Shown here: in pieces, positions 1-7,649 of the stretch
Layout: every line of letters starts with the position of its first letter
Numbering within the stretch: position 1 is the stretch's first letter
Virus record (IMG/VR): IMGVR_UViG_3300007734_000491
Span: 1-23,289 of that record
Strand: one strand, 5' to 3'
Length of the DNA: 23,289 nucleotides
Source of the DNA: a virus
The notes under the pieces: model-generated
The model's database searches: none
Told to the model about the DNA's origin: nothing
Seen by the model: the letters and a program-made list of their open reading frames with translations, nothing else
Translations under genes and position numbers: made by a program

Positions 1-509
1 AGCAGGCTAACCTCCAAACGGCACAGCAGGGCACTGGTGCAGCGCAGTATGGTGCTGGTGCCATCAACCAGGCAATGATGGGCAATGCAGCAGCGCAGAA
101 CGAAATGCAACGCTACAACGCAAGCCTAGCCCAGCAATCTGACCTTGCCAACCAGCAAGCCTACGCTGCCGCCAATGCTCAACGTCTGGCTGCAGCAGGT
201 CAGCTAGGTGCCTTTGGTCAGCAGCAGCAGAACCTGGGAATGTCAGGCGCACAGGCCGTGATGGGCGCAGGACAAGCGCAACAGCAATTCACCCAACAGC
301 AACTCGATGCGTTACGCGGGATTGGCGTGGAGAAGCTGGGGATTGCTCAAAGTGGATTATCGGCATCACTGCCTAATCTTGGTCAGACTGCTTCAACACC
401 AACGTACAAGAATCCATTGTTGTCTGCACTTGGTGGTGCTGGATCTGGGTATCAATTCGGCGGTCCTCCAGGTGCTGCAATTGGTGCAATACTTGGACTT
501 TTGGGCTAG
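1..509 (+). CDS. Gln/Ala-rich virion protein, C-terminal part (5' end outside window)
   Basis: The reading frame is open from base 3 to the TAG at 507-509 with no convincing start, so this is the 3' end of a gene that begins upstream. The visible part is very rich in Gln, Ala and Asn (runs such as QQQQ and repeated AQQ) and looks helical or coiled. It ends in a Gly-rich hydrophobic tail (GAAIGAILGLLG). This composition is typical of phage internal virion or DNA-ejection proteins and of long tail-associated proteins. The next gene starts 9 bases later and its AGGAG ribosome binding site overlaps this stop, so the two are co-transcribed. I infer a structural or ejection role from composition and place; no catalytic motif is visible. 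A methionine codon at 75 is internal, because coding sense continues upstream of it. Confidence 0.75.
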   Translation, partial: QANLQTAQQGTGAAQYGAGAINQAMMGNAAAQNEMQRYNASLAQQSDLANQQAYAAANAQRLAAAGQLGAFGQQQQNLGMSGAQAVMGAGQAQQQFTQQQLDALRGIGVEKLGIAQSGLSASLPNLGQTASTPTYKNPLLSALGGAGSGYQFGGPPGAAIGAILGLLG

Positions 510-518
510 GAGATAAAC

Positions 519-2108
519 ATGGCTGAATTCAATTTAGAAGGGCTGCTTGGAAACGCCTTTGGTGGTGGTGGCGGTAACTTCCTGGACGAGTACCTGACAC
601 CAGAGCAAAGGGCAATGATGCAGCGCAATGCAATGCTGGCAGCGTCTGCAGCCTTGCTCAAGGCTGGCGGGGAAAACACCCGGCGCATAGGCATTGGTGA
701 GGCTCTCGGCTCTGCGTTTGAGGCAGGGCAAGCCGGGTATGAAAAGGCGCAGACGGGTGCGCTGACGCAGATGGCGTTGAAGCAAAAGTTGAAAGATGCA
801 GAAACGGAGAGAGCAACCAAACTTGCGTTTAAAAACTTTTTAGCCCAACAAGGTGGAGGGGCCGCGCCGCCAATGCCTAAAGTTGGTGATACCTATCCGT
901 ACACTTATCTTGAGGGTGAAAAAGCAGGAACATCAGAGCAACGCATAGTTACTCAAGCAGACCTAGATGCGCTAAAGACTTCTACTAACATGACAGCGCC
1001 AGTTAATCCACCACCAACGACTAACAGGCAAACTAATCTTTCTCCAAACCAGCTATCGTTGCTGTCCATGATGGACATGAAAACAGCAATACCTGAGTTA
1101 ATGAAATCCATGCAACCGCCTAAAACGGTTGGCGAACCGTTCAAAGGTACGGACGGAAATACCTACGTCCGAACAGAACAGGGCGGGGTTATCCCGTTTA
1201 CCACAGGAATTGCGCCTACACCAGTTGGGCAAGCACAGTCAATTATGATGGGCGGCAAACCAGCCTTAGTCCAAGCATTTAGTGATGGGACAAGGAAAAT
1301 AGTGCCAAATGAATTGCCATATGAACCTTTGCCTACAGATATACGAGCTGTTGAATACCTCAGAGGCGCGCCGCTTGCAGGAACAGGCCAACCAGGCATA
1401 AGTCAAGTCGGCCAATATCGCCAACAAATTGCACCGTCAACAATCGTGAATATGCCACCGCAAGAAAAAGCATTTGAGACTGGAATTGGGGCAGGCCAAT
1501 CCAAACAAGCTATCGACAGTAAGATAGCAGCACAAAGTGCAGCAACAATTTTAGAGACTAACCAAACTGGGCGCAGTATTCTTAACTCGGGCGCAATCAC
1601 AGGGACGGGGGCTAACTTTTTTGTTGGGCTTAATAACGCTCTTAAACAGGCGGGTATTGATGCTGGCTATGCAGACGCAGCAGCTAACTCTCAAGCCTAT
1701 GCTGCCGCAATGGGCGCCAACGTGGGCCAACTCATTAAGCAGTTCGGAGCAGGTACGGGCCTGTCTGACGCAGACCGTGAATATGCTATGCAAATGGCGG
1801 GTGGAAAAATTACGCTCACAGAACAGGCACTTCGCAAGATTCTGGACATCAACGATAAAGCGGCAAGTAAAGTTATTGATACCCACAATAAAACATATGG
1901 TGGTGTAAAAACTAACATCCCACTCACGGTAGAAAAACCTGCTGGTGCAGCGCCGCCGCCGCCTCCAGCGGTAAGTCAAATACCGACCGGCGCACCAGCG
2001 GCAAACCTTAACCAGCAACGCCAAGCGGCAAATGCAGCGATTGCCAAAGGAGCGCCTGCTGCTGCGGTTCGCCAACGCTTCAAACAAAACACGGGTGAGG
2101 AGTTGTAA
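519..2108 (+). CDS. Phage virion-associated protein, 529 aa, probable ejection/internal protein
   Basis: The gene starts at ATG 519, with AGGAG at 508-512 just upstream. The N-terminal part (about residues 25-105) is helical and contains a pattern often seen in phage structural genes: an LTPEQRAMMQ segment, an Ala-rich helix, then IGIGEALGSAFEAGQAGYEKAQ. The middle is Thr/Pro/Asn-rich and low in complexity. The later part (about 330-460) is again helical and contains FGAGTGLSDADREYAMQMAGG followed by a KILDIN segment, a combination I associate with uncharacterised virion proteins of podovirus-like phages. The tail is Pro/Ala-rich. No enzyme motif is seen. Its stop is followed directly by the ATG of the next gene (TAAATG). 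A role in the virion or in DNA delivery is inferred from its neighbours and composition. Confidence 0.8.
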   Translation: MAEFNLEGLLGNAFGGGGGNFLDEYLTPEQRAMMQRNAMLAASAALLKAGGENTRRIGIGEALGSAFEAGQAGYEKAQTGALTQMALKQKLKDAETERATKLAFKNFLAQQGGGAAPPMPKVGDTYPYTYLEGEKAGTSEQRIVTQADLDALKTSTNMTAPVNPPPTTNRQTNLSPNQLSLLSMMDMKTAIPELMKSMQPPKTVGEPFKGTDGNTYVRTEQGGVIPFTTGIAPTPVGQAQSIMMGGKPALVQAFSDGTRKIVPNELPYEPLPTDIRAVEYLRGAPLAGTGQPGISQVGQYRQQIAPSTIVNMPPQEKAFETGIGAGQSKQAIDSKIAAQSAATILETNQTGRSILNSGAITGTGANFFVGLNNALKQAGIDAGYADAAANSQAYAAAMGANVGQLIKQFGAGTGLSDADREYAMQMAGGKITLTEQALRKILDINDKAASKVIDTHNKTYGGVKTNIPLTVEKPAGAAPPPPPAVSQIPTGAPAANLNQQRQAANAAIAKGAPAAAVRQRFKQNTGEEL

Positions 2109-4508
2109 ATGGCTACCGGATACGAAGACCTAATTCCTGTTTCTGGGTATGAAGACCTCATACCTAAAGCGCCTGGTTTTATGACGCAGCTAGGCCGAGG
2201 GGCGGCGTCTTTGGCTGACGTTACCCTTGGCAGCGTAATCCCCGGCGCAGTGCAGTTTGGAGCCTATCCGCTTGCCCGAATGGGCCGGTCGGCAGAAGAA
2301 GCACAGGCAGCCGCAAAGAGAATTGCCGCGCCTTTTGAACAGCCATTTGGCAAGGCGTTTGGTGTTACTGAAACGCCGCAATACCAACAGGAAAGTAGCC
2401 GTCAACTGATGGACTTCATCGGGCAGAATTTTCAGAAAGGCGCTAAATTTATTTCTGAAAAAACAGGCTTGCTCGAAGCAGACGTTGAAAACATGATCGG
2501 CAGCGCCACTGTCGCGGCGCCTAAAGTTGTTCAAGCTGCACGGCCCTACGTTGCGCCGGTTATGCAGCAAGCCGCTATCGGTGCAAGACTGCCGTTTGCC
2601 GACCTACTCCAAGCAAGAGCAGAAGCAGCCTCGCTAAAAGACTACGCGCGCGGCCCTCAAATTGACGCTGCAGCTAACGCGCAACGGCTCGGCATTGCCA
2701 TTGACCCATCCAACATTGAGCCGTCGGCGTCCTCTAGGCTTTACTCGGCTATGGCCGGGCCGCGCGGTCCAGAGGCATTGTCCGCTGCTAATAAAAATCA
2801 AGTCAGAAACGTGGCGCTTAACGAGATGGATTTGCCGCCTACAACGCAACTTGATGGCCCAGCGGCTTTTGATACGGCGCGCGCCAACGTGTCTAAACCA
2901 TACGAGCAAGTCAAAAAACTTCCTATACAGCAAGCCAATGACGCAATGGTTCAGCGTCTGGAAAGTATGCGCGCGGACCTAGATGTTATTGGCGCTAAAG
3001 ACTTTGCGCCTGCAATCAACAAGATTGTTGATGATGCAATTGCAAAAACTCAAACTGGCTTAACTGGTGAATCGCTGCTAAAAAACATTCGTGTCTTGCG
3101 CGAACGCGCAAGAAAAACGTACAACAATAAATCTTCAAGCATTGAGTCGTTAGACATCGCAGACACCAACCTTAAAGTAGCGACTGAGTTGGAGTCGATG
3201 ATTGAGAACAGCATCACAAACCCAAAACTTTTAGGTGAGTTTCGTGACGCACGTCAAAAAATGGCCCGAACCTATGCGTATGAGGGCGCTACTGACTTCA
3301 ATACGGGCATGGTAGATGTTGGAAAGTTGGCTCGCATTACGGCTAAAGACAGCAACTTAACTGGCGACATCGCCGCGCTTGGCAAAATTGCTGGTAACTC
3401 CCCAGAGGCGTTTACAACTCAAGCAACATCAAAATTTTATGAGCTACCTCGGGCCACTAGGTCTGGTTTAAGCGGCGGCGCAGGCGCGCTGCTTGGCTCA
3501 AACTTTGGCTTAACTGGGTCTATTGTTGGTGGTTTGTTGGGTGGCGCAGCAGGTGAACTTGGTGGGAAAATGGCCGCTAGTCGCATGGCAAACCCCAACT
3601 ACCAAGCTGGGTTAAAACTAAGCGATATGCGTATCCCCGTGAATCAAATGGCAACGCTTATGCAGCCCATTCCCCAGAACCGCGCTGTTGTGCCGTACCA
3701 AGCGCCGGTTGAAGTGCTGCAGCCAGGTGAGGGTACTTACTTCCCTAATTTTGTGATGCGCCCAGGTGGCCCTGGCCCACTCACTACTCCCGGCGTTGCG
3801 CCTGGGCCTGCCCAGCTAGGAATGTCTCAAAGCCCGGTCGGTGGTCAAATGGGCGCCTTACGCATGGAGGATGCCCGTGCTAGAAATTTGAGTATGCAAC
3901 AGGGCGCGCAGGCTGAACTCCAACAGGCAGCGGCAGCGACTGCAGCACGGCAACCCACAGGCATAGGCGCCGTGCTAGATTTTGACCCAATTACCGGCAC
4001 TTACAAGGTCGGCGGGGCCGGTGTTAAGGGAGCGACACCAGAAATCTTTATGGAGAATTTAGGCAAGTCGTTAACGACCGCCGCTGAAAAAGTTGCGGCT
4101 GGAAAATTGTTTGACCTGACAGCGGCTGAAAAAGTAGCTTTTGACAAAACCAAGATAGACCTTGCTATTGTTGGTTCGGAATTTAAAGGGTTAACTGACC
4201 GAGCAATTGCATCAAAAATGATGGACCGGGGATGGGTTCAAGACGCAATCACCAAAGCCCAACAAAAAGCAAAAGGATTTCAGAGCATCGTAGATAAGGC
4301 AACGGATGCTCAGATGCAACGCAACGCCGCAATAAAAAGAGATCAGATGCTTGACCTTTTAACTGACTTAGAAGAGACTTTGCGTCAAGGCAGGCCAGTT
4401 TCGGGTACTGGGCAAGGCCCAAAAACTAGAGCATTCAAAGCTAGTCAAATGGTACTGCCAGAAATTACTACCGCTATGGATATATTAAGCGGTTTACCGC
4501 GCCGATAA
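2109..4508 (+). CDS. Large internal virion / DNA-ejection type protein, 799 aa
   Basis: The ATG follows the previous stop without a gap, so translation is probably coupled. The protein opens with a short direct repeat, GYEDLIP at residues 4-10 and again at 13-19, a signature seen in several phage internal virion proteins. A long Ala-rich helical body follows. A Gly-rich hydrophobic stretch at about residues 450-485 (SGGAGALLGSNFG, then GGLLGGAAGELGG) could cross a membrane. The C-terminal part is Gln/Lys/Ala-rich and likely coiled. Late position, length and glycine-rich helices fit a protein carried in the head and injected with the DNA, but I see no muramidase or other catalytic motif. The ejection role is inference; the virion assignment is reasonably safe from context. 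Confidence 0.8.
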   Translation: MATGYEDLIPVSGYEDLIPKAPGFMTQLGRGAASLADVTLGSVIPGAVQFGAYPLARMGRSAEEAQAAAKRIAAPFEQPFGKAFGVTETPQYQQESSRQLMDFIGQNFQKGAKFISEKTGLLEADVENMIGSATVAAPKVVQAARPYVAPVMQQAAIGARLPFADLLQARAEAASLKDYARGPQIDAAANAQRLGIAIDPSNIEPSASSRLYSAMAGPRGPEALSAANKNQVRNVALNEMDLPPTTQLDGPAAFDTARANVSKPYEQVKKLPIQQANDAMVQRLESMRADLDVIGAKDFAPAINKIVDDAIAKTQTGLTGESLLKNIRVLRERARKTYNNKSSSIESLDIADTNLKVATELESMIENSITNPKLLGEFRDARQKMARTYAYEGATDFNTGMVDVGKLARITAKDSNLTGDIAALGKIAGNSPEAFTTQATSKFYELPRATRSGLSGGAGALLGSNFGLTGSIVGGLLGGAAGELGGKMAASRMANPNYQAGLKLSDMRIPVNQMATLMQPIPQNRAVVPYQAPVEVLQPGEGTYFPNFVMRPGGPGPLTTPGVAPGPAQLGMSQSPVGGQMGALRMEDARARNLSMQQGAQAELQQAAAATAARQPTGIGAVLDFDPITGTYKVGGAGVKGATPEIFMENLGKSLTTAAEKVAAGKLFDLTAAEKVAFDKTKIDLAIVGSEFKGLTDRAIASKMMDRGWVQDAITKAQQKAKGFQSIVDKATDAQMQRNAAIKRDQMLDLLTDLEETLRQGRPVSGTGQGPKTRAFKASQMVLPEITTAMDILSGLPRR

Positions 4509-4525
4509 CTTTTGAAGGAACCAAA

Positions 4526-4840
4526 ATGAGCAAACTTTTTAGGGACGATAACGGGCAGCTGACCACTTTTGGCGCACTTGGCACCACCCAGGTGATGACA
4601 GTCACAGCCAGCAGCGTCCAGTCTACGGCAGTGGGGGCTGGAGTCACTATGCTGCGGCTGGCGAATGGCTCTGCAGCGCACTGCCACTTTGCCATTGGCT
4701 CCAACCCCACCGCCAGTCTGACCACCTCACCCATGCTGCCTGCAAACGCCGTCGAGTATGTGAGCTGCGCGAGTGGTGACAAGGTGGCTGTGATTCGAGG
4801 TGCAACTGCCACCGATGTGTCAATCACGCAGATTTCGTAG
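4526..4840 (+). CDS. Small beta-rich phage protein, 104 aa (possible decoration or fibre-associated)
   Basis: The gene starts at ATG 4526, preceded by GAAGGAACCAAA, a good ribosome binding site. It is the last plus-strand gene of the late block. The product is Thr/Ser/Val/Ala-rich, with alternating hydrophobic residues that predict beta strands, for example the ALGTTQVMTV segment near the start and KVAVIRG near the end. Similar short beta-rich proteins of unknown function are common in tailed phages close to structural genes. There is no signal peptide or catalytic motif. Its last 21 bases overlap the end of the convergent minus-strand gene at 4820. No intrinsic terminator with a T tract is visible at this junction. 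A virion role is inferred only from position and fold type. Confidence 0.75.
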   Translation: MSKLFRDDNGQLTTFGALGTTQVMTVTASSVQSTAVGAGVTMLRLANGSAAHCHFAIGSNPTASLTTSPMLPANAVEYVSCASGDKVAVIRGATATDVSITQIS

Positions 4841-4978
4841 GCGGTACGCCTCAATCGCATCCTTGAGGTCACCTCGCAGCTGCTCAAGCTGATCTTGCTG
4901 CTGCTGGAGCCGCAGGTAAGCCTCAAGCGCAAACTTGTCTAGGGTCGCTCTGTCCCAAGTGGCAAAGGTAGGTGTCAT
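4820..4978 (-). CDS. Small coiled-coil protein, 52 aa, function unknown
   Basis: I chose the ATG at 4978 because it forms an ATGA overlap with the stop of the upstream gene, the linkage used throughout this operon. A start at 5014 in the same frame would overlap the neighbour by 40 bases with no benefit. The product begins with TPTFATWDRATLDKFALEAY and continues with Gln-rich heptads (LRLQQQQDQLEQLRGDLKDAI), so it is a short helical, probably coiled-coil protein. It is the last gene of the minus-strand operon and runs 21 bases into the 3' end of the convergent late gene. No family is recognised. Confidence 0.65.
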   Translation of the reverse strand: MTPTFATWDRATLDKFALEAYLRLQQQQDQLEQLRGDLKDAIEAYRLRNLRD

Positions 4979-5214
4979 GGGTGTGGACAATCCTCTGGCA
5001 CAAACGCCAAGCAATGGACCGCTGCGTACTTGGTCCTGCTCTGGACCCAGCGGTCGATGTAGACATCAGGCATCAAGGCCAGGCTGCGGCTGATTTGGGA
5101 TGCGCCAATGTTGAGCGCAAACGACAACTCCAAAGCCGTCATGCCATCCGGCGCTTGGGCCAGGGCGTCACGGATGCGCTTGGACAGTACGGTGATTGTC
5201 ACATCATCCCCCAC
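4975..5214 (-). CDS. Small winged-helix-like DNA-binding protein, 79 aa
   Basis: The start is GTG at 5214, with GGA a few bases upstream inside the preceding gene; an internal ATG at residue 25 would destroy the fold. The sequence reads as a compact helix-turn-helix. A first helix (LSKRIRDALAQAP) is followed by MTALELSFALNIGASQISRSL, which fits the two-helix HTH pattern, then a wing-like segment (VYIDRWVQSRTKYAAVHC). Such small winged-helix proteins in phage early operons often act as local repressors or modulators. The gene overlaps the membrane peptide gene upstream by 16 bases and the coiled-coil gene downstream by 4. DNA binding is inferred from the pattern, and its target is unknown. Confidence 0.65.
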   Translation of the reverse strand: MGDDVTITVLSKRIRDALAQAPDGMTALELSFALNIGASQISRSLALMPDVYIDRWVQSRTKYAAVHCLAFVPEDCPHP

Positions 5215-5324
5215 AAGAATCCTGCACCAACGCCCAGAAATGTGATAGTCATCACAATTAAGAAAATAATTGTGCCGTAATGCACCACCTCATCAACCAA
5301 ACTGTAATCGTCATCATCACTCAT
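5199..5324 (-). CDS. Small single-span membrane protein, 41 aa
   Basis: This gene was found by reading the minus strand. Its ATG at 5324 makes an ATGA overlap with the stop of the upstream gene, and its end overlaps the GTG start of the next gene. It has an acidic N-terminus (MSDDDDYSLVDEVV) followed by one strongly hydrophobic segment at about residues 18-38 (TIIFLIVMTITFLGVGAGFLW). That is a clear single transmembrane helix with an acidic N-terminal tail. The coupling on both sides supports real translation. It could be a small inner-membrane modulator or a holin-like protein. One span with no charged C-terminus gives no firm family, so the function is unknown. Confidence 0.7.
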   Translation of the reverse strand: MSDDDDYSLVDEVVHYGTIIFLIVMTITFLGVGAGFLWGMM

Positions 5325-5530
5325 AACGTCACCTTCCTTGTTTTGAGTCCCCTGTGCGTGTAGCACTGCACCGACCCATCATCCAATAATTTCCAAGCGG
5401 CATTCTCGCCGCACATTTTTTGGATAACTTCCTCCACGGTGTCTACCCGTGCCTCATGCTCACTGGGACCGTCCAACAGATAGGCGGTGGACATGACTAG
5501 GGCCACCAAAGCCGCAGCCACCCAGTTCAT
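5321..5530 (-). CDS. Small exported or membrane-anchored protein, 69 aa
   Basis: The ATG at 5530 makes an ATGA overlap with the gene upstream. The first 18 or so residues (MNWVAAALVALVMSTAYLL) form a hydrophobic segment that could be a signal anchor. A small soluble domain with two Cys (at CGEN and QCYTHRG) and a basic C-terminus (LKTRKVTL) follows. Two cysteines beyond a signal anchor would fit a periplasmic disulfide. The surrounding genes are tiny and of unknown function. A role at the envelope is inferred. There is no lipobox, so an outer spanin is not supported. Confidence 0.65.
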   Translation of the reverse strand: MNWVAAALVALVMSTAYLLDGPSEHEARVDTVEEVIQKMCGENAAWKLLDDGSVQCYTHRGLKTRKVTL

Positions 5531-5652
5531 GGCTGTTTCCCAAACTTCAGCACCTCCAGCCGTTCCCGGTTGGTGCGTAGGGTGCAGTAGCGTTGGTGGA
5601 TACGCTCTAGCATCTTCACGCGCTTATGCACCAACTTTTCTTCTTCGAGCAT
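5527..5652 (-). CDS. Small charged helical protein, 41 aa
   Basis: The frame stays open up to 5799, but its upstream part reads as a low-quality Trp/Arg-rich sequence lying on top of another gene, so I start it at ATG 5652. GAGGAA lies 13 bases upstream. TTG at 5661 is an alternative with closer spacing. The product (MLEEEKLVHKRVKMLERIHQ and onward, ending VLKFGKQP) is rich in Lys, Arg, Glu and Leu and predicts a single long helix or coiled coil. The stop overlaps the next start as ATGA. No family is recognised. The gene is likely real because of the coupling, but the start is uncertain. Confidence 0.55.
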   Translation of the reverse strand: MLEEEKLVHKRVKMLERIHQRYCTLRTNRERLEVLKFGKQP

Positions 5653-5686
5653 AGACAGCAATTGTTCCTCGCTGTACTCGTTCGCC

Positions 5687-5851
5687 TCAAGATGAAATTT
5701 TCTCCAAGTCTTCAATTCTCTTCTCCAGTTCGGTAATGTGAGCCACCACCTTGTTGTAGGCCCGTGACGCGCTGTTGTGCGTCCGGGTGCGGATAGCAAG
5801 TTCAGCCTGCGCTGCCTTTAGTCTTGCCTTGAGTTGTGTGAGTCTATTCAC
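5687..5851 (-). CDS. Small coiled-coil protein, 54 aa, GTG start coupled to helicase stop
   Basis: This gene was found by reading the minus strand. GTG at 5851-5849 overlaps the TGA of the helicase gene (GTGA), which is translational coupling. The product begins NRLTQLKARLKAAQAELA and ends with an ITELEKRIEDLEK segment. Leu, Ala and charged residues are spaced in clear heptads, giving a two-part coiled coil with a short basic linker (IRTRTHNSASRAYNK) between. Similar tiny coiled-coil proteins often follow phage replication helicases, sometimes as partners, but no function can be named. Its frame contradicts the long upstream extension of the next gene, which is why that gene was shortened. 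Confidence 0.7.
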   Translation of the reverse strand: MNRLTQLKARLKAAQAELAIRTRTHNSASRAYNKVVAHITELEKRIEDLEKISS

Positions 5852-7149
5852 TTTAGTGCCTCCAGTGCAATATCAGAAATGGCGCGTTTGTCATGGAGCG
5901 CCGCCCATATCTTCTCGTCCACTGTGTTGTTTGCCAGCATGACGTAGCACCACACGTCGTGCCGCTGGCCGCTGCGGTGCAGGCGCCCGATGGTCTGCTC
6001 GTACAGTTCCAGCGACCAGGGCAGCGACAGGAAGACAATCTTGTTGCCGCCGTGTTGGAGGTTGAGGCCGTGGCCGGCAGACTTAGGGTGGGCCAGCAGC
6101 AGTTCGACCTTACCAGCGTTCCAGCGTTCGATAGCGTTTGGCTCGTCCAGCGTTGCAGCCTGCGGGTAGCGACGCTTGAGTTCGGCCAATTCCTCCCGGT
6201 AGGTGTAGGCGACGATGGTGTTGGCGTGTTGGTTCTCGGCCAGCAGGTCGTCCAGGGCGTCGAACTTGGACGTGTCGAACCAGACGGTCGAGTCGCCGTA
6301 CACAAACCCGGACGCCATCTGTTGCAGCTTGGCCGTGACCACACCAGCGTTGACGGCCACAGCCTGGGCGTCGGGGAACTGAGCCACAAACTCCTTCTTC
6401 ATCTGGTCGTAGGGCTGGCGGTTGACTAGGTCGAACCGCACCGGCACAGTGTGCAGCGGGGGCAGCTTGTCCTTGTACTCGCCCGGCTCCAGCACAAACG
6501 TGGCTGGCTTGATGCGCTCCATGACCTGCTCCAGCGCACCTGGCCGCGGCGCCCACTGGTTGTATTCTTTGCTGACCAAGAAGAAGTACTGTTGCTGGAA
6601 CGCGCCCTTGCTGCGGCCCAGCAGCGCCTGGTCCACGATCTTGCACTGGCCGAACACGTCCTCTAAACCGTTGCTGGTGAAACTGCCGGTCAGACCCCAA
6701 CGGGTACGCACCTCGGTGATGACCTTGTTGAAAGCCTTGAACCTGGCGCCGGAGGGGTTCTTCAGCCGGGTCAACTCGTCAAACACGACGGCGTCAAAAC
6801 CCCACCATCTGTCCCAGCGGTCGGCCAGCCATTGCAGGTTGTCGTAGTTGGTCACCACGATCTGGGCGTCTGAGTCTTCAATCGCAGCCAGCCGCTGCTT
6901 GGGCGTCCCGACCGCCACCGACACTTTGCGGTACTCGGCCCACAGCCGGGCCTCGGTCGGCCAGACGCTGACGGCCACCCGCAGCGGCGCCACCACCAGG
7001 AACCGGCCCACAAGACATTTGCTGATAAGTTCGTCCATAGCCGACAAGGCGATGGCGGTCTTGCCTGCGCCGACCGGCGCCAAGATCATGGCCCGGTCGT
7101 TCTCATACAGGAAGTCAACTGCCTGTTCTTGGTATGGTCGTAAATTCAT
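5848..7149 (-). CDS. SNF2-type superfamily 2 DNA helicase/translocase, 433 aa
   Basis: The start is ATG 7149 because AAGGAG sits 7 bases upstream; a longer frame to 7212 only reads through the nuclease gene. Motif Q/I region: LRPYQEQA, then Walker A APVGAGKT at residues 24-31. Motif II is DELT at 124-127, where most relatives have DEAH or DEAD. Motif III is LTGSFTSNG rather than the common LTGTP. The C-terminal RecA-like domain ends with motif VI (GRLHRSGQR, about 388-396) and a VDEKIW segment typical of SNF2-like phage helicases. It should use ATP to move along double-stranded or branched DNA in replication or recombination. It overlaps the VRR-NUC gene by 35 bases and is likely its partner. 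GTGA links it to the coiled-coil gene downstream. Confidence 0.9.
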   Translation of the reverse strand: MNLRPYQEQAVDFLYENDRAMILAPVGAGKTAIALSAMDELISKCLVGRFLVVAPLRVAVSVWPTEARLWAEYRKVSVAVGTPKQRLAAIEDSDAQIVVTNYDNLQWLADRWDRWWGFDAVVFDELTRLKNPSGARFKAFNKVITEVRTRWGLTGSFTSNGLEDVFGQCKIVDQALLGRSKGAFQQQYFFLVSKEYNQWAPRPGALEQVMERIKPATFVLEPGEYKDKLPPLHTVPVRFDLVNRQPYDQMKKEFVAQFPDAQAVAVNAGVVTAKLQQMASGFVYGDSTVWFDTSKFDALDDLLAENQHANTIVAYTYREELAELKRRYPQAATLDEPNAIERWNAGKVELLLAHPKSAGHGLNLQHGGNKIVFLSLPWSLELYEQTIGRLHRSGQRHDVWCYVMLANNTVDEKIWAALHDKRAISDIALEALK

Positions 7150-7390
7150 CCACCTGCTCCTTTGTCCACAGCACACAGTAACTTTGCCCCAACCGCGCCA
7201 TGTCGGCGGCAAAGACCTTCTGGAGCGCGGACAGCCGACCGCCGGTGGTCTTGACTTCCACGAACCACACCACGCCGCCGGGCAGCACCACGATGCGGTC
7301 GGCTACGCCGCCGTGGCCGCGCCACTTGTAGGCTACGCCGCCCAGCGCCTTGACGCGCTTGACCAGATATGCTTCAATGTGCTTTTCCAT
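7115..7390 (-). CDS. VRR-NUC domain nuclease, 91 aa
   Basis: The start is ATG 7390; a TTG two codons upstream (7396) is possible. The single small domain matches the VRR-NUC branch of the PD-(D/E)XK nucleases. An N-terminal helix EKHIEAYLVKRVKALG is followed by GGVADRIVV with the catalytic Asp (residue 31), FVEVKT with Glu 45 and Lys 47, and then a conserved LSALQK helix. Stand-alone phage VRR-NUC proteins are known or proposed structure-specific (Holliday junction type) nucleases. Its stop lies inside the helicase gene, so the two products are made together, a pairing found in many phage replication cassettes. It is the first gene of the minus-strand operon and is divergent from the gene at 7488. 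All expected active-site residues are present. Confidence 0.88.
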   Translation of the reverse strand: MEKHIEAYLVKRVKALGGVAYKWRGHGGVADRIVVLPGGVVWFVEVKTTGGRLSALQKVFAADMARLGQSYCVLWTKEQVDEFTTIPRTGS

Positions 7391-7418
7391 ATCCAAACTT
7401 TAGCACAGAAAAAAAGAT

Positions 7419-7448
7419 TTGCACAAATTTATTTTTGTGTGTTATGAT
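7419..7448 (+). promoter_or_regulatory. Predicted sigma70-type promoter with extended -10, and overlapping dyad
   Basis: TTGCAC (7419-7424, a weak -35) is followed after 18 bases by TATGAT (7443-7448, five of six matches to TATAAT). A TG one base before it (7440-7441) makes an extended -10. The site lies about 40 bases before the first replication gene. An inverted repeat CACAAA/TTTGTG (7422-7427 and 7434-7439) occupies the spacer, so a repressor or activator could bind there. A leftward promoter for the divergent operon was not found with confidence. Confidence 0.6.
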
Positions 7449-7487
7449 GGCCTCACCCAATCTCGGGTAACAACGAAAGTAGAGTCC

Positions 7488-7649
7488 ATGAAGATCGAAT
7501 TCACCCGCGCCGAAATCGAGCGGCTCATCCTAGCTCACGCCAACTTCCTCATCGAAGGCTACGGCTTCAACGAAATTGAAACAAGGTACTCTTCAATCCC
7601 CTCAATAGTCACAGTCACCAAGAAAGAAGAAGAAGATGCAGCACAGTAA
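7488..7649 (+). CDS. Small acidic/helical protein, 53 aa, first gene of replication operon
   Basis: The start is ATG 7488, preceded by AAAGTAGAGTCC and downstream of the predicted promoter; the frame's upstream extension covers the promoter and is not used. The product (MKIEFTRAEIERLILAHANF, then EGYGFNEIETRYSS) is a short alpha/beta protein with an acidic-basic tail (TKKEEEDAAQ). Small proteins with an EFT-x-EIE-x-LI opening occur at the head of phage early operons, but I cannot name a function. Its last 14 bases overlap the start of the DUF2800 nuclease gene. Confidence 0.7.
   Translation: MKIEFTRAEIERLILAHANFLIEGYGFNEIETRYSSIPSIVTVTKKEEEDAAQ

Noticed and set aside
4838-4850. Short hairpin AGGCG-GTA-CGCCT as terminator between convergent genes
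   Set aside because: Only five pairs and no T tract on either strand.
5653-5799. N-terminal extension of the 41-aa gene to 5799
   Set aside because: It covers the better-supported coiled-coil gene and reads as a Trp/Arg/Pro-rich artefact.
5893-6847. Plus-strand frames of 141-178 codons opposite the helicase
   Set aside because: Antisense shadows; the helicase motifs fix the coding strand.
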